From: Thalassotalea sediminis
Lineage (GTDB): Bacteria; Pseudomonadota; Gammaproteobacteria; Enterobacterales; Alteromonadaceae
Reading direction: 5' to 3'
Length of the DNA stretch: 64,000 nt
Assembly: GCF_030295915.1 (NCBI RefSeq)
Contig: NZ_AP027361.1
Coordinates: 3,100,001-3,164,000 of the forward strand
In this document: positions 1 to 8,902 of the stretch, piece by piece
How the letters are laid out: every line of letters starts with the position of its first letter
Numbering within the stretch: the first letter of the stretch is position 1
Notes under the pieces: generated by a model
Seen by the model: the letters and a program-made list of their open reading frames with translations, nothing else
Databases searched by the model: none
What the model was told of the DNA's origin: nothing
Translations under genes and position numbers: made by a program

Positions 1-183
1 ACAAAGTTTTAATTCTATTTCTTCCCATTCAGGGAGTGGATAAAGCAATAAACAGGCGTGTTGTATATCTACTGTACACACCATTTTTCCCTGACAATCA
101 GCCACAAGCTCTTCGCGATACTTCGTTGGTATCGTGATACGGCTTTTACTATCAAGCGTGATTGCGTTGGTGCCTCTAAACAT
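1..183 (-). CDS. mraZ: MraZ transcriptional regulator, 3' end cut by the window edge
   Basis: MraZ is a DNA-binding regulator with AbrB-like folds that represses its own division and cell-wall (dcw) operon. The 61 visible residues begin [20 protein letters not shown], the typical MraZ start, and carry one SpoVT/AbrB-type half ([14 protein letters not shown]). The gene runs off the left edge, so the second half (a full MraZ is about 150 residues) and the expected downstream rsmH and ftsL are not visible. The ATG at 181-183 lies about 30 bases from a repeat array that looks like its own operator. Identification is firm. Confidence 0.95.
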   Translation of the reverse strand, partial: MFRGTNAITLDSKSRITIPTKYREELVADCQGKMVCTVDIQHACLLLYPLPEWEEIELKLC

Positions 184-205
184 ATTGCCTTTTAAGTTTG
201 TAGAT

Positions 206-239
206 CTACCAAGATCCACTTTTTCCCACTTTTCTCCAC
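206..239 (-). promoter_or_regulatory. MraZ operator: direct repeats at 10-bp spacing
   Basis: On the minus strand three GTGG units (plus-strand CCAC at 216-219, 226-229 and 236-239) repeat at exactly 10 bp, with a degenerate fourth (CTAC, 206-209). MraZ binds direct TGGG-type repeats with one helical turn between units, just upstream of mraZ. Position, unit and period all match. The middle unit is GTGGGA, the others GTGGA. Confidence 0.75.
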
Positions 240-425
240 ATTGATACAGTTTAGTGAGTCTAGTAAAGGTATGTCAAGCAAAGAATTGCTTATTTGATCA
301 ACGTGATCAGCAATAAAATTGCGGCATAGAAGGAAGTTTATGTTTTTGTGGGGTTTTGTGGTTTTCTCGCCCAAATATTTAACTTATCTGAGCGAAATAG
401 GTCACTAAAGTGAATAAGCCGACCA

Positions 426-486
426 GTGCCGTGCTAGTTTAGCGCCAGAAGCGGGTACCCAGAAGCACGATAAAACTAACAGGCAC
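426..486. repeat. Imperfect inverted repeat in the mraZ upstream gap (184-648)
   Basis: The arms 426-440 (GTGCCGTGCTAGTTT) and 473-486 (AAACTAACAGGCAC) can pair with one bulge and one mismatch, forming a long hairpin or cruciform. The 32-base loop holds CCAGAAGC twice (445-452 and 459-466). No coding potential is convincing in 184-648, where the mraZ promoter should lie. The role is unknown. It could be a mobile-element scar or a structured leader. Confidence 0.4.
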
Positions 487-637
487 CTATTTTACGATAA
501 AAGCGAAATCGAAACACCTATTTTTGTTACTCAGAAATTTCATTTAGTAAAAACCGGTCAGTAAACCAGCTACTTGAAAAAGGTGGTATAACGATTACGC
601 GACAACTAAAAAACACTTGTGCTTAAATCAGTCGCAA

Positions 638-667
638 CGCACCGAAAATTAATCGCTTTTTGGTGCG
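638..667 (-). terminator. Hairpin spanning the fbpC stop codon
   Basis: The arms 638-648 (CGCACCGAAAA) and 657-667 (TTTTTGGTGCG) pair with one G-T pair and an 8-base loop containing the fbpC stop codon. There is no clear U tract after the stem on the minus strand, so termination is only suggested. Confidence 0.35.
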
Positions 668-1704
668 GTGTATAGTTGGTATAGGTGCGGCTTAAGTGCC
701 AATGCTATTGCTTGCTCTATCTTTAATAACGTTTGACTATAAAAACTCAGGTTTTCAAACGCAAGTTCGTTACCTTGCTCAATACTAGATAGCGAATAGT
801 GGTATCCTTGCTCAGTCACAGATACATGTTTGACAACACAATTAGCCTTTTTAGTCGCTAACGTTAAGTATTGCGGCTTTACTAACAAAAGTTGTTTTTC
901 ACTACCGGCAAGTGAACTTGCCATATTCGTCAATTCACCAAGTGCAGAATCAACATGATCACCATTGCGAACAACAGGTAACCAACTGCCTATTTGCAGA
1001 AAATCTGCCACCTGCCAGCAATTAGGATGGTCAAAGACATCTCTGGGTGTGCCTGACTGAAGAATATGGCCTTTGTGCATTAGCGCTATTTTATCAGCAA
1101 ACGAGAACACTTCATCTTTGTTATGTGTTACAAAAATCGCACTAATATTGAGTGATTTTAATAAAGTTTTTAACTCAATCATTAAACCATTGCGCAGTCT
1201 AGCGTCAATATTAGAAAACGGCTCGTCGAGTAATAACACCTTTGGTCTTACCGCTAACGCCCGTGCGATAGCGACACGTTGTTGTTGTCCACCCGATAAC
1301 TGATGTGGAAATTTGTCCTTTTGCGCTGTCAATCGCAACAAGGTTAACAGTTTTTCAGTACGTTGTTGTTGCTCACCCTTTGATAATTTACTAATACCAA
1401 AGGCGATGTTTTGCCAGATAGTTAAATGAGGAAACAATGCATAATCTTGAAAAATAACACCAACATTACGTTTCTCTGCAACCACTGGGTTATTTTGTGT
1501 AATGACTAACTCATCAATATTAATCTGCCCTTCTTGCGGTAACACAAACCCTGCAATAGCACTAAGCAACGTTGTTTTTCCGCAGCCACTTGGTCCTACT
1601 AAGCCAAGTATTTCACCTGAAGTTAACGATAAATTGATGTTGGCAAGAATTGTCTGTTGTTGTATATCTACAGACAATCCCTCAATAGTTAATATATCAC
1701 TCAA
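649..1704 (-). CDS. fbpC: Ferric iron ABC transporter, ATP-binding subunit (FbpC-like)
   Basis: This cytoplasmic ATPase subunit energises iron(III) import through the adjacent permease. Of 351 residues, Walker A is GPSGCGKTT (37-45), followed by the signature LSGGQQQRVAIARA and Walker B LLLDEPFSNID. A C-terminal TOBE-like region of about 110 residues is usual for FbpC, PotA and similar subunits. The start is TTG, overlapping the permease stop as TTGA, so translation is probably coupled. It is the last gene of the operon binding protein-permease-ATPase. Iron is assigned from the binding protein and the Fur box, because the ATPase alone would not separate iron from thiamine or polyamine. Confidence 0.85.
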   Translation of the reverse strand: MSDILTIEGLSVDIQQQTILANINLSLTSGEILGLVGPSGCGKTTLLSAIAGFVLPQEGQINIDELVITQNNPVVAEKRNVGVIFQDYALFPHLTIWQNIAFGISKLSKGEQQQRTEKLLTLLRLTAQKDKFPHQLSGGQQQRVAIARALAVRPKVLLLDEPFSNIDARLRNGLMIELKTLLKSLNISAIFVTHNKDEVFSFADKIALMHKGHILQSGTPRDVFDHPNCWQVADFLQIGSWLPVVRNGDHVDSALGELTNMASSLAGSEKQLLLVKPQYLTLATKKANCVVKHVSVTEQGYHYSLSSIEQGNELAFENLSFYSQTLLKIEQAIALALKPHLYQLYTAPKSD

Positions 1705-3329
1705 TGTAATTTCTCTTTTCTATTTAACACTATGATAGGTAGCAATCCAAACAGTACAATGAGTAAAGCGCCAATAGCACCTTGTTCTAATCTTTCATCT
1801 GAAATCATCTGATATACCTGAGTGCTTAGCGTATCAAAATTAAAGGGTCTGAGTATAAGTACAGCAGGTAACTCTTTCATTGCTTCAACAAAGACCAATA
1901 ACCACGCGACTGTAAACGAAGATTTCAATAAGGGGATATGAACTCTAAACACAGTATGCCATTTGCCCACACCTAAACTCGCGGGTGCGAGGTCTAGCGA
2001 CTGAGGAATTTTTGTTATGCCGCTGGCAATCGTGCCGTTTGCAATAGCAGCAAATCGTGTTACTAATGCAAAAACAATGGCAAACAAACTACCTGATAAA
2101 ATCAACCCTGGTTTTGATACATTAAACCATACTGCAAGATCATTTATCCAATGATCTAGGGGGCCAAATGTCGCTAGCATCGCCATGGCCAAAACAGTGC
2201 CCGGTATTGCATAGCCAAACCCTGATAGCTGCAATGGTCTACCATTACTTTTTACACCGCTTAAGCGACGATATAATACCAATGTTAATGAAATCAAACT
2301 CGCAATTGTTGCAACATAAACTGCTACTTCGACACTATTAACACCTGACATAAATAGTTGTGTAAATTCTGTCTGCTCAAGGTGACTAATGGTCATATCA
2401 AGTAAGACGAGAAATGGTAAAATAAAACCTGTAATAACCATAAGCCAGCAATAACAATTGCCCGCCAAGTGTTGAAATGGTGACAATTGTATTAGCGGCA
2501 ACTCTTCATGGTTAAGTTGTGATTGATGGCGAAGATGAGCTCTGGCACGGTATTCAGCAGCAACTGCTAGCAATATTAAAATCATTAGCAGACTGGCGAT
2601 CGCATTTGCGGTTGCAAGCTCACCGTATTCCAACCATGTATCATAAACTGCTGTGGTTAACGTATTTACCGCGAAATATTGTACCGTAGCAAAGTCTGCC
2701 AAGGTTTCCATTAAGACAAGGCTTGACGAAATGGCAATAGCAGGTCGAGCAAGTGGTAAACTAATGCGGTAAAAACATTGCAACTCACTTAACCCTAGCG
2801 AACGTCCTGCTTTAATAAGTTTTGGATCTTGATGTTCAAACGCGGTTCTCACCAACATATAAACGTAAGGAAATAGCACTAGGGCGATCATAATCGCTGC
2901 GCCAGTTAAGGTTCTCAGATCAAAAAACCAATAGTCGGCGGGAGATTGCCAATTAAACATTGAACGTAGCTGACGTTGGATAGGTCCAGCATAATCAAAA
3001 AAATCAGTATATAGGTAAGCAATAACATAGGCAGGCATAGCAAGGGGTAGTAATAATGCCCAACGCAAAGTAGCACGTGTCTTTAAGTTGGTAAGGCTCA
3101 CAAATGCTGCTGTAGGTACGCCAAAAAGAATCACCAACACAACGACATAGAGTGCTAATAATAAAGTATTTAACACATAGTCAGGTAATACCGTTTGCCA
3201 TAAATGCGTTAACGTTTCACTATTAGCCGTAGCCCCTGAAAAGATCATAACAGCCACTGGCGCAATCAGCGCCAGAGCCAGTAACCAACTGAAAATTGAC
3301 CATAAAGGATAGTTAACGCGTGATATCAC
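1701..3329 (-). CDS. fbpB: Ferric iron ABC transporter, fused permease (FbpB-like)
   Basis: This inner-membrane permease of 542 residues carries two binding-protein-dependent transport domains in tandem, as in FbpB and ThiP, with about 12 membrane segments. The first coupling loop is near LIKAGRSLGLSELQCFYRI and the second near DLAPASLGVGKWHTVFRV, both matching the EAA motif for ATPase docking. The GTG start overlaps the fbpA stop as GTGA, and the 3' end overlaps fbpC by 4 bases, so the three genes form one operon. Confidence 0.87.
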   Translation of the reverse strand: MISRVNYPLWSIFSWLLALALIAPVAVMIFSGATANSETLTHLWQTVLPDYVLNTLLLALYVVVLVILFGVPTAAFVSLTNLKTRATLRWALLLPLAMPAYVIAYLYTDFFDYAGPIQRQLRSMFNWQSPADYWFFDLRTLTGAAIMIALVLFPYVYMLVRTAFEHQDPKLIKAGRSLGLSELQCFYRISLPLARPAIAISSSLVLMETLADFATVQYFAVNTLTTAVYDTWLEYGELATANAIASLLMILILLAVAAEYRARAHLRHQSQLNHEELPLIQLSPFQHLAGNCYCWLMVITGFILPFLVLLDMTISHLEQTEFTQLFMSGVNSVEVAVYVATIASLISLTLVLYRRLSGVKSNGRPLQLSGFGYAIPGTVLAMAMLATFGPLDHWINDLAVWFNVSKPGLILSGSLFAIVFALVTRFAAIANGTIASGITKIPQSLDLAPASLGVGKWHTVFRVHIPLLKSSFTVAWLLVFVEAMKELPAVLILRPFNFDTLSTQVYQMISDERLEQGAIGALLIVLFGLLPIIVLNRKEKLH

Positions 3330-4339
3330 AAATCAAATTTAGCCTGATCAATAAGTTTGATTGCCGTTTTTCTATGTTGTGCAATAGTCACTAGTGGTAA
3401 GTCGTCAGCTTTATACGCTCCCCAAGAGGCGACTAAATCTGAAGATGGAACACCTTTTCGTACTGGATATTCCATATTCGTTTCCGCATACATTTGTTGC
3501 GCTTTTTCAGAAATTAAAAACTCCATTAAAGCTAACGCATTATCACGATTAGGGGCATATTTTGCCATTGCGACGCCTGATATATTAATATGCGCGCCAC
3601 GGTTTTGTTGATTTGGGAAATTAATATTAACACCATCAGCCCACTTTTTTTGAGTCGGACTGGTTAACATTTTACCAAAGTAATAGCTGTTTCCTAAACT
3701 CAAGTCACAAAGGTTTTGATGAATAGCTTGAACTTGCCCACGATCATTTCCTTGCGGCTTACGTGCTAAATTCGCTTTAAACCCTTGTAACCATTCAAGC
3801 GTTTTCTTTTCGCCATGTTCTGCAACCATTGAAGCAACCAAAGCTATCGTATAAGGGTGTTTACCACTACGAGTACAAACACGCCCCTGCCACTTAGGGT
3901 CGGCTAAATCTTCATAACTTATTGAAATTTCGCCTAATCGCTTTGAAGAGTATATATTTCGTACACGTGTAGTAAGAGCAAACCAAGTATTGTCAGCTGA
4001 TTGTAAGTGTGAAGGAACATGTTTTTGCAAAAGTTCCGAGTCTACTGCTTGTAATAATGACTTTTGCTGCAACTCCACCAAACGGCTTATATCGGTTGTA
4101 AGCAGTATATCTGCTGGGCTATGTTCGCCCTCACGTGCTAACCGTTCTGCCATACCTTTTTTGGCAAAAACGACATTGACCTTAACGCCTGTTTGCGCGG
4201 TAAATACATCAAAAAGTGGCTTTACCAAGTTTGCTTGACGATAAGAATAAACATTAACTTCGTCCGCAGCATACACCTTCGTAGGTAATAGAAAACTGAT
4301 AGCAACTGCGCTAAAGGTAATAAATAACGTTTTAAACAT
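3326..4339 (-). CDS. fbpA: Periplasmic Fe(III)-binding protein (FbpA/IdiA type)
   Basis: This is the periplasmic solute-binding protein that delivers Fe3+ to FbpBC. A signal peptide covers about residues 1-24 (hydrophobic stretch ending VYA, then ADEVNVYSYRQ). The opening VNVYSYRQ and the motif NSYYFGKM, whose tyrosine pair is typical of iron-liganding residues in FbpA/FutA proteins, support iron. The length of 337 is normal. It heads the operon and a Fur box lies about 80 bases upstream of the ATG, so induction by iron limitation is expected. Confidence 0.88.
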   Translation of the reverse strand: MFKTLFITFSAVAISFLLPTKVYAADEVNVYSYRQANLVKPLFDVFTAQTGVKVNVVFAKKGMAERLAREGEHSPADILLTTDISRLVELQQKSLLQAVDSELLQKHVPSHLQSADNTWFALTTRVRNIYSSKRLGEISISYEDLADPKWQGRVCTRSGKHPYTIALVASMVAEHGEKKTLEWLQGFKANLARKPQGNDRGQVQAIHQNLCDLSLGNSYYFGKMLTSPTQKKWADGVNINFPNQQNRGAHINISGVAMAKYAPNRDNALALMEFLISEKAQQMYAETNMEYPVRKGVPSSDLVASWGAYKADDLPLVTIAQHRKTAIKLIDQAKFDL

Positions 4340-4419
4340 AACTTGTTCTCTGCAGATAAATTTAGCTAAATAAGAATGTCAGCAAGACTAATGACATTCC
4401 CCAAATGAGTCAAGGTTTT

Positions 4420-4434
4420 TGAGAATTATTCTCA
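4420..4434. promoter_or_regulatory. Fur box upstream of fbpABC
   Basis: TGAGAATTATTCTCA is palindromic except at its central base and matches the AT-rich Fur consensus half-sites (TGAGAAT). It lies between the TauE/SafE gene and fbpA, 81 bases before the fbpA ATG, as expected for iron-responsive repression. Confidence 0.75.
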
Positions 4435-4461
4435 TTTAGTTAACCTGACATCGAATAATTG

Positions 4462-5343
4462 CTATTTAATGCCAACAACGCCAATTACTAGCAACCAAAA
4501 CGCGAAAAAAAGTTTTAATTTTGTCGCTGATAAATAACTCACTAACGTTTTAGCAAAAATACCACCTAAAACTGCCCCGGGCCCTGCAAATACCACAACC
4601 TGCCAGTAAACCTGAAAACTAACGATCGTATGGTGCCAAATAGCAGACCAGACAGTGAATGCCGAGACAACTACCGCAACGGCAACCGCCATGGTAATGT
4701 CAAAACGACGTAAAATTAGATAAATAGCGATTAATTCGCCGACTCCAACAGACAGCCATGCAGTAATAACACCACCGATTAGGCTTATTGCGATTAGCGC
4801 AATGGCATCAAAAATTGTTAAACAGCTGTGATCTCGACTTGGTTTGACAAAATAAACCGTGAGCACAATAAATAAGCCAAGTAACAGCGAAAACCAACTA
4901 AAGTTATGATGTAAACTATTAGGCGATTGCCAATTATTACCATAAACTAGCCAAATACCTGCAATAGCGCTTAACGTACAAATTAAAATGATACGTTTAA
5001 ACCCTTGCCATAGCTTAAGATCTACTTTTTCTTGTTTATAGTGAAACCACCATGTCAATGCGCCAGCTGTCATGCCAAAGCATTGAATAGCAAAACTGGT
5101 CGCAACCGATTGCTTTTCACTAAATGCAAGTTCATTAAAGGCGGGTATAAATACTACACCGCCACCGGCACCAGTTGAATTCGCGAAAATTGCGCCTAGC
5201 ATGCCTAAGAAACTAAACAACGCGTAGTCAAACAAAGCTGTAAGATCTAGGGGGGAAAAAAAGAGTAATGAGAACCAGAACAGAAGAAACAGACTAATAA
5301 ATTTTCCGTTCGTTAAGCGTATTGGATTACTGTCAGTTGACAT
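4462..5343 (-). CDS. TauE/SafE (TSUP) family membrane permease
   Basis: This 293-residue inner-membrane protein has two related halves of hydrophobic helices. The first contains the conserved glycine-rich segment FANSTGAGGGVVFIPAF (about residues 53-69), and the second has GVITAWLSVGVGELIA and the late GPGAVLGGIFAKTL. These are marks of the TSUP family, proposed exporters of sulfite, sulfoacetate and other organic anions. Substrate cannot be told from sequence. It lies upstream of the Fur-controlled fbp genes on the same strand, but the roughly 120-base gap with a Fur box makes it a separate unit. Confidence 0.8.
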   Translation of the reverse strand: MSTDSNPIRLTNGKFISLFLLFWFSLLFFSPLDLTALFDYALFSFLGMLGAIFANSTGAGGGVVFIPAFNELAFSEKQSVATSFAIQCFGMTAGALTWWFHYKQEKVDLKLWQGFKRIILICTLSAIAGIWLVYGNNWQSPNSLHHNFSWFSLLLGLFIVLTVYFVKPSRDHSCLTIFDAIALIAISLIGGVITAWLSVGVGELIAIYLILRRFDITMAVAVAVVVSAFTVWSAIWHHTIVSFQVYWQVVVFAGPGAVLGGIFAKTLVSYLSATKLKLFFAFWLLVIGVVGIK

Positions 5344-5364
5344 AATGTTAATTAGTAGAGCAGA

Positions 5365-5841
5365 TTATTCAGCTCTTTCCTCAAGTACAGACTTTACGTC
5401 TTCTGACAAACATTGTGCTGATAAGTACTGTTTACCTTTAGCCGTGATCAACACCCAGCCTTTACTTGTTGATTTAATCGTTTTTATATCTTTCCAGGCG
5501 ATGTGTTGCTTAACGCCAGTTAGTGTTGTTGTAAAGCCACGGTGATCAACAGTCAGATGCACAATATTATTAGCGGCTTGACTCCACATTTGTCTGGTTA
5601 TCCACCATATTTTTTTATATTTAACGCTTAACGCTTCTACAATACCTAAAATAAACAAAAACCAAGCGGCATAAGGCAGCACATCTGTCAATAAAATGAG
5701 CAAAGCGCCAACGCCTGCCAAAATAATGGCTTTACGATAATCTCGCCAAGTTTGTTGACTAGGCATGGATTGTTCAAAACATTCTAAATAGTAAGCTTTG
5801 TCTAATTTATATTGCGTTTGAAAAAACAAGTTGTCTGACAT
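5365..5841 (-). CDS. YcxB-like membrane protein
   Basis: The 158-residue protein has two hydrophobic helices in its first half (about 38-75), followed by a C-terminal soluble part with VDHRGFTTTLTGVKQHIAWKDIKTIKSTSKGWVLITAKGKQY. That pattern is typical of YcxB-like proteins: a small beta-rich domain where a residue pair W-x-D-I-x-x-I precedes a lysine-rich hairpin. The function of the family is unknown. It is 21 bases from the TauE/SafE start and may be co-transcribed with it. Confidence 0.65.
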   Translation of the reverse strand: MSDNLFFQTQYKLDKAYYLECFEQSMPSQQTWRDYRKAIILAGVGALLILLTDVLPYAAWFLFILGIVEALSVKYKKIWWITRQMWSQAANNIVHLTVDHRGFTTTLTGVKQHIAWKDIKTIKSTSKGWVLITAKGKQYLSAQCLSEDVKSVLEERAE

Positions 5842-5957
5842 AGTGGTTATTTACAGATATTATTAACGTTATTCTACCCATTGGCTGAACATTAAAACAA
5901 TACTTTTTCATTACTTGCTTTCATTTGTCGATATAACAAACGATGTGAAGTAAACTG

Positions 5958-7022
5958 TTAGACGGCGTCGGCAGCTTCAGGTAACTGCACAAAATCAAAT
6001 GTAGTACCTGATTGACCATATAAAATGACATTACATCCTTGCCAGTTTTCAGGTATTTGCCACGTAGATTGCTCATTAACGGTATACGTATGGTATTTAT
6101 TAGCACAACGTACATCCATTTTAGTCAGTAACCCAGAAACATTTAATATCGAAAAACTATTACGCACAGGGGTAAAATGCCAAAACGGCACCTGATGTAA
6201 TGTTCCTTTGACTACAATCGATTTGTCACTCTTTATCGTTTTATGAATATTTTGCTTAAGCTGTTGGTAAGTTATCTTTTGCTGTTCGTTTAACGGCATT
6301 GCAGTTAATCTATCTACATAGTTTAACGCTTTATTTAATTGATTTAATTGCACAGCTAAAACGAGCTTATTATGGGTGATCGCTAATTTATATTTTACGC
6401 CTTTGTCTTGACCATAATTAAATTGAACCTTTGATAAATAGGTGAGTTGTAATTGTTTATTATCGATTGCTTCGTTGTATTTTGCTTTTAGTAAATTCAA
6501 TAAATTACTTTCAGACGCATAGCGATTTTTAAACGACGACATTTCATCGATATACTGTTCTACAGCCGTTATTTCTTTCTCTTCTAACGCCTCTAGAGCT
6601 AAGCGATATTTTTTCATAAAACGTCGGCGAACGCCGTCTTCCGCAGCTTTAGAGGATATTTTAAAATTAAGCTGAACGGTATTCACACAACGTTGAATCG
6701 GTTCACCATTTTCCATTGCTGGTTTATATTGCCAATGTTTTATTGCTCTTAACGACTCCCGTTCGAAATCTTTGCTGCCTGATGAATCCAGTTTCACGAT
6801 GTTTGAAACAGAGCCATTTTTTTCTATCACGAAACTAAAGGTCGCCCAACCTGTTCTTCCCTGCCTTGCAGCAGATTTAGGATATTTAGGGTTAATGCGT
6901 TTAATCGGTACTGGTGCCTCAACAGTGCCCAGATGTTTGGCTAACGACGGTGGGTCTAGGTCACTCGCTTGTACCTCTCCTGTTGTAAACATTAACAGTA
7001 TCGTTGATATTATAATTCTCAT
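5958..7022 (-). CDS. Secreted protein with a TonB C-terminal domain near its N-terminus
   Basis: A 354-residue protein with a signal peptide (1-19, ending VQA) and then, at about 36-120, a TonB-type C-terminal domain (INPKYPKSAARQGRTGWATF, then AIKHWQYKPAMENGEP). Unlike true TonB it has no N-terminal membrane anchor or proline-rich spacer. A helical region of about 120 residues and a C-terminal beta-rich region follow. An AAGGATG ribosome site precedes the ATG. It probably sits in the periplasm. Energising of receptors is unlikely without an anchor, so a binding or scaffold role is more plausible. Confidence 0.7.
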   Translation of the reverse strand: MRIIISTILLMFTTGEVQASDLDPPSLAKHLGTVEAPVPIKRINPKYPKSAARQGRTGWATFSFVIEKNGSVSNIVKLDSSGSKDFERESLRAIKHWQYKPAMENGEPIQRCVNTVQLNFKISSKAAEDGVRRRFMKKYRLALEALEEKEITAVEQYIDEMSSFKNRYASESNLLNLLKAKYNEAIDNKQLQLTYLSKVQFNYGQDKGVKYKLAITHNKLVLAVQLNQLNKALNYVDRLTAMPLNEQQKITYQQLKQNIHKTIKSDKSIVVKGTLHQVPFWHFTPVRNSFSILNVSGLLTKMDVRCANKYHTYTVNEQSTWQIPENWQGCNVILYGQSGTTFDFVQLPEAADAV

Positions 7023-7043
7023 TGTTACATCCTTGTTTAAAAA

Positions 7044-7505
7044 TTAGATAACCTTTCTCATATCAATCAAATGAGGCAAAAAACCAAACTTTTCATAGGC
7101 GCGAATAGCAGACGTATTTTCGGCAAACACATCTAAATGTAGTACATTAACCCCTTGTACAACGCACCAATCTTCCAACGCTTGTAAAACCTGCTCAACA
7201 ATCCGTTTACCTCGATACTGAGCGTGAACAAAAATAAACCCAACATAGCCTAAAAAACGGTGTTGAAGATATGGTTTCGCAGCTTTTATTTTTACATAGC
7301 CGCTGGCAATAATCTCATTCCCCTTGCAAGCTACCACTAAAGTGCTTTCATCACTTTCAATTAAGTCGACCAGATCATAATAAATAACGGGTTCATTTTT
7401 AAAGCACGCCTCAAAGGGTTTTTCGGCGCTTATTACCCCCTGCTCTAGTGATTTTAAAACAGGAATATCATTTAATGTTGCAGTTCTTAGCGTGAGTCCA
7501 TTCAT
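7044..7505 (-). CDS. GNAT family N-acetyltransferase
   Basis: Of 153 residues, the central part holds the GNAT acetyl-CoA site: strand GYVGFIFVHAQYRGKRIVEQVLQALEDW (about 85-112), where QYRGKRI matches the Q/R-x-x-G-x-G/A pyrophosphate-binding motif with the last glycine replaced. Then follow LHLDVFAENTSAIRAYEKFGF, the usual beta5 and C-terminal helix. The substrate is not predictable. It lies 21 bases upstream of the TonB-domain gene on the same strand and may share a transcript. Confidence 0.8.
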   Translation of the reverse strand: MNGLTLRTATLNDIPVLKSLEQGVISAEKPFEACFKNEPVIYYDLVDLIESDESTLVVACKGNEIIASGYVKIKAAKPYLQHRFLGYVGFIFVHAQYRGKRIVEQVLQALEDWCVVQGVNVLHLDVFAENTSAIRAYEKFGFLPHLIDMRKVI

Positions 7506-7753
7506 GGCTATTGTAATTTATCTAAGTATCCATTTAGCTTCCCAAACTAACTCACTATTTGCAACTAAACAATATTGATGCATTCAATTTGTTATATGGA
7601 AACTGTTGATTCTTTTTCGGTAAAACTTACCATGAAGGTTAAATGTTGCCTAATGTCGTTTTCTTAATCAAAATACGGAGTTACATTTAGTACCTTGCAC
7701 AGAAAAACGGTATCAATAAAATAAATAAGCATTCCCGTCATCTGGAGTTATAT

Positions 7754-8839
7754 ATGTCTGATAACCTGAGTTTATCTCGAATCACCGAACAACCTTTTGG
7801 CTTGTTATCTACTGGCGAAGCAGCCCGATTGTTTACTTTAACAAACACTAACGGCATGCAAGTGAACATTACAAATTATGGTGGCATTATTACCTCTATA
7901 TTTACCCACGACAAAACAGGTAGAGCATCTGACATTGTCTTAGGCTACGATAATGCATCAGATTATGAGCAAGATACTTATTACCTTGGTGCAATTGTTG
8001 GACGGTATGCAGGTAGGATTGCAGACGGAAAAATAACACTCGATGATCAAGAATATCAACTTGCATTGAATGCTCCAGACAGCCAACTGCATGGAGGACC
8101 ACATGCATTTAACAAGAAGTTATGGACAAGTGAAGTATCTAGCGATAGTAACCAGTCAAGCTTAACGTTAAAGTATACTAGCCCAGATGGTGAAAATGGC
8201 TTCCCAGGTACTGTAGATGTTTGTGTTGTTTATACCTTAACAGACAACAATGAATTAATAGTCGAATACCACGCAACAACCGATAAAACAACGTTACTAA
8301 ATTTAACGCAACATAGCTATTTTAACTTAGCAGGTCATGACAGTGGCGATATTCACCAACACAAAGTTGCGATCAACGCAGATCATTTTTTACCCATGAC
8401 GCCAAATGCATACCCAACAGGAGAGATCGTTAACGTCTCCAATACCGTTCATGATTTTCGTGTGCTTAAAATGTTAGCAAACGATATTAATGGCAATGAT
8501 TCGCAAGTAAACATTGCCAAAGGGTTCGACAATTACTGGCTGTTAAATGAAGATGCAAAACACGACAATAAATATGCTGCACAAGTTGTAGAGCCTGCAT
8601 CAGGTCGAATGCTTACTGTGTTTTCCGATCAACCAAGTCTGATTTTATATACCGCTAATTATATTGACGGGAGTCATATCGGGAAAAATAACTGCCAATA
8701 TCAACAGCGTGCAGGCTTATGTTTGGAGCCGCAACGTGCCAATAACTTAGAAACGGGTGCTGATATTAATAATACATTGTTAACACCCGATGCACCTTTT
8801 TACAGTAAAATGCGCTACAAATTTTCTATCGCAGATTAA
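7754..8839 (+). CDS. galM: Aldose 1-epimerase (galactose mutarotase)
   Basis: This enzyme interconverts the alpha and beta anomers of galactose and other aldoses, feeding the Leloir pathway. The 361-residue length is standard. The catalytic pair is visible: His187 in LTQHSYFNLAGH and Glu325 in CLEPQRANN. A GGAG ribosome site precedes the ATG. The gene stands alone, without galK or galT, and ends in a strong terminator. Together with the distant lacZ it suggests galactoside use by the organism. Confidence 0.93.
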   Translation: MSDNLSLSRITEQPFGLLSTGEAARLFTLTNTNGMQVNITNYGGIITSIFTHDKTGRASDIVLGYDNASDYEQDTYYLGAIVGRYAGRIADGKITLDDQEYQLALNAPDSQLHGGPHAFNKKLWTSEVSSDSNQSSLTLKYTSPDGENGFPGTVDVCVVYTLTDNNELIVEYHATTDKTTLLNLTQHSYFNLAGHDSGDIHQHKVAINADHFLPMTPNAYPTGEIVNVSNTVHDFRVLKMLANDINGNDSQVNIAKGFDNYWLLNEDAKHDNKYAAQVVEPASGRMLTVFSDQPSLILYTANYIDGSHIGKNNCQYQQRAGLCLEPQRANNLETGADINNTLLTPDAPFYSKMRYKFSIAD

Positions 8840-8852
8840 TACATCTTCCACT

Positions 8853-8883
8853 AAAAAAGCAGCCGTAAGGCTGCTTTTTTTTT
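8853..8883 (+). terminator. Rho-independent terminator of galM
   Basis: The arms AAAAAAGCAGCC and GGCTGCTTTTTT close a GTAA loop and the stem runs into a T tract on the plus strand. It is also symmetrical enough to stop the opposing three-gene unit that ends at 8903. Confidence 0.9.
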
Positions 8884-8902
8884 AGCGGTTCTACACTTTC
8901 TT

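Noticed and set aside
192..374. 60-residue ORF antisense-adjacent to mraZ
   Set aside because: It overlaps the MraZ operator, has no ribosome site and no recognisable composition.
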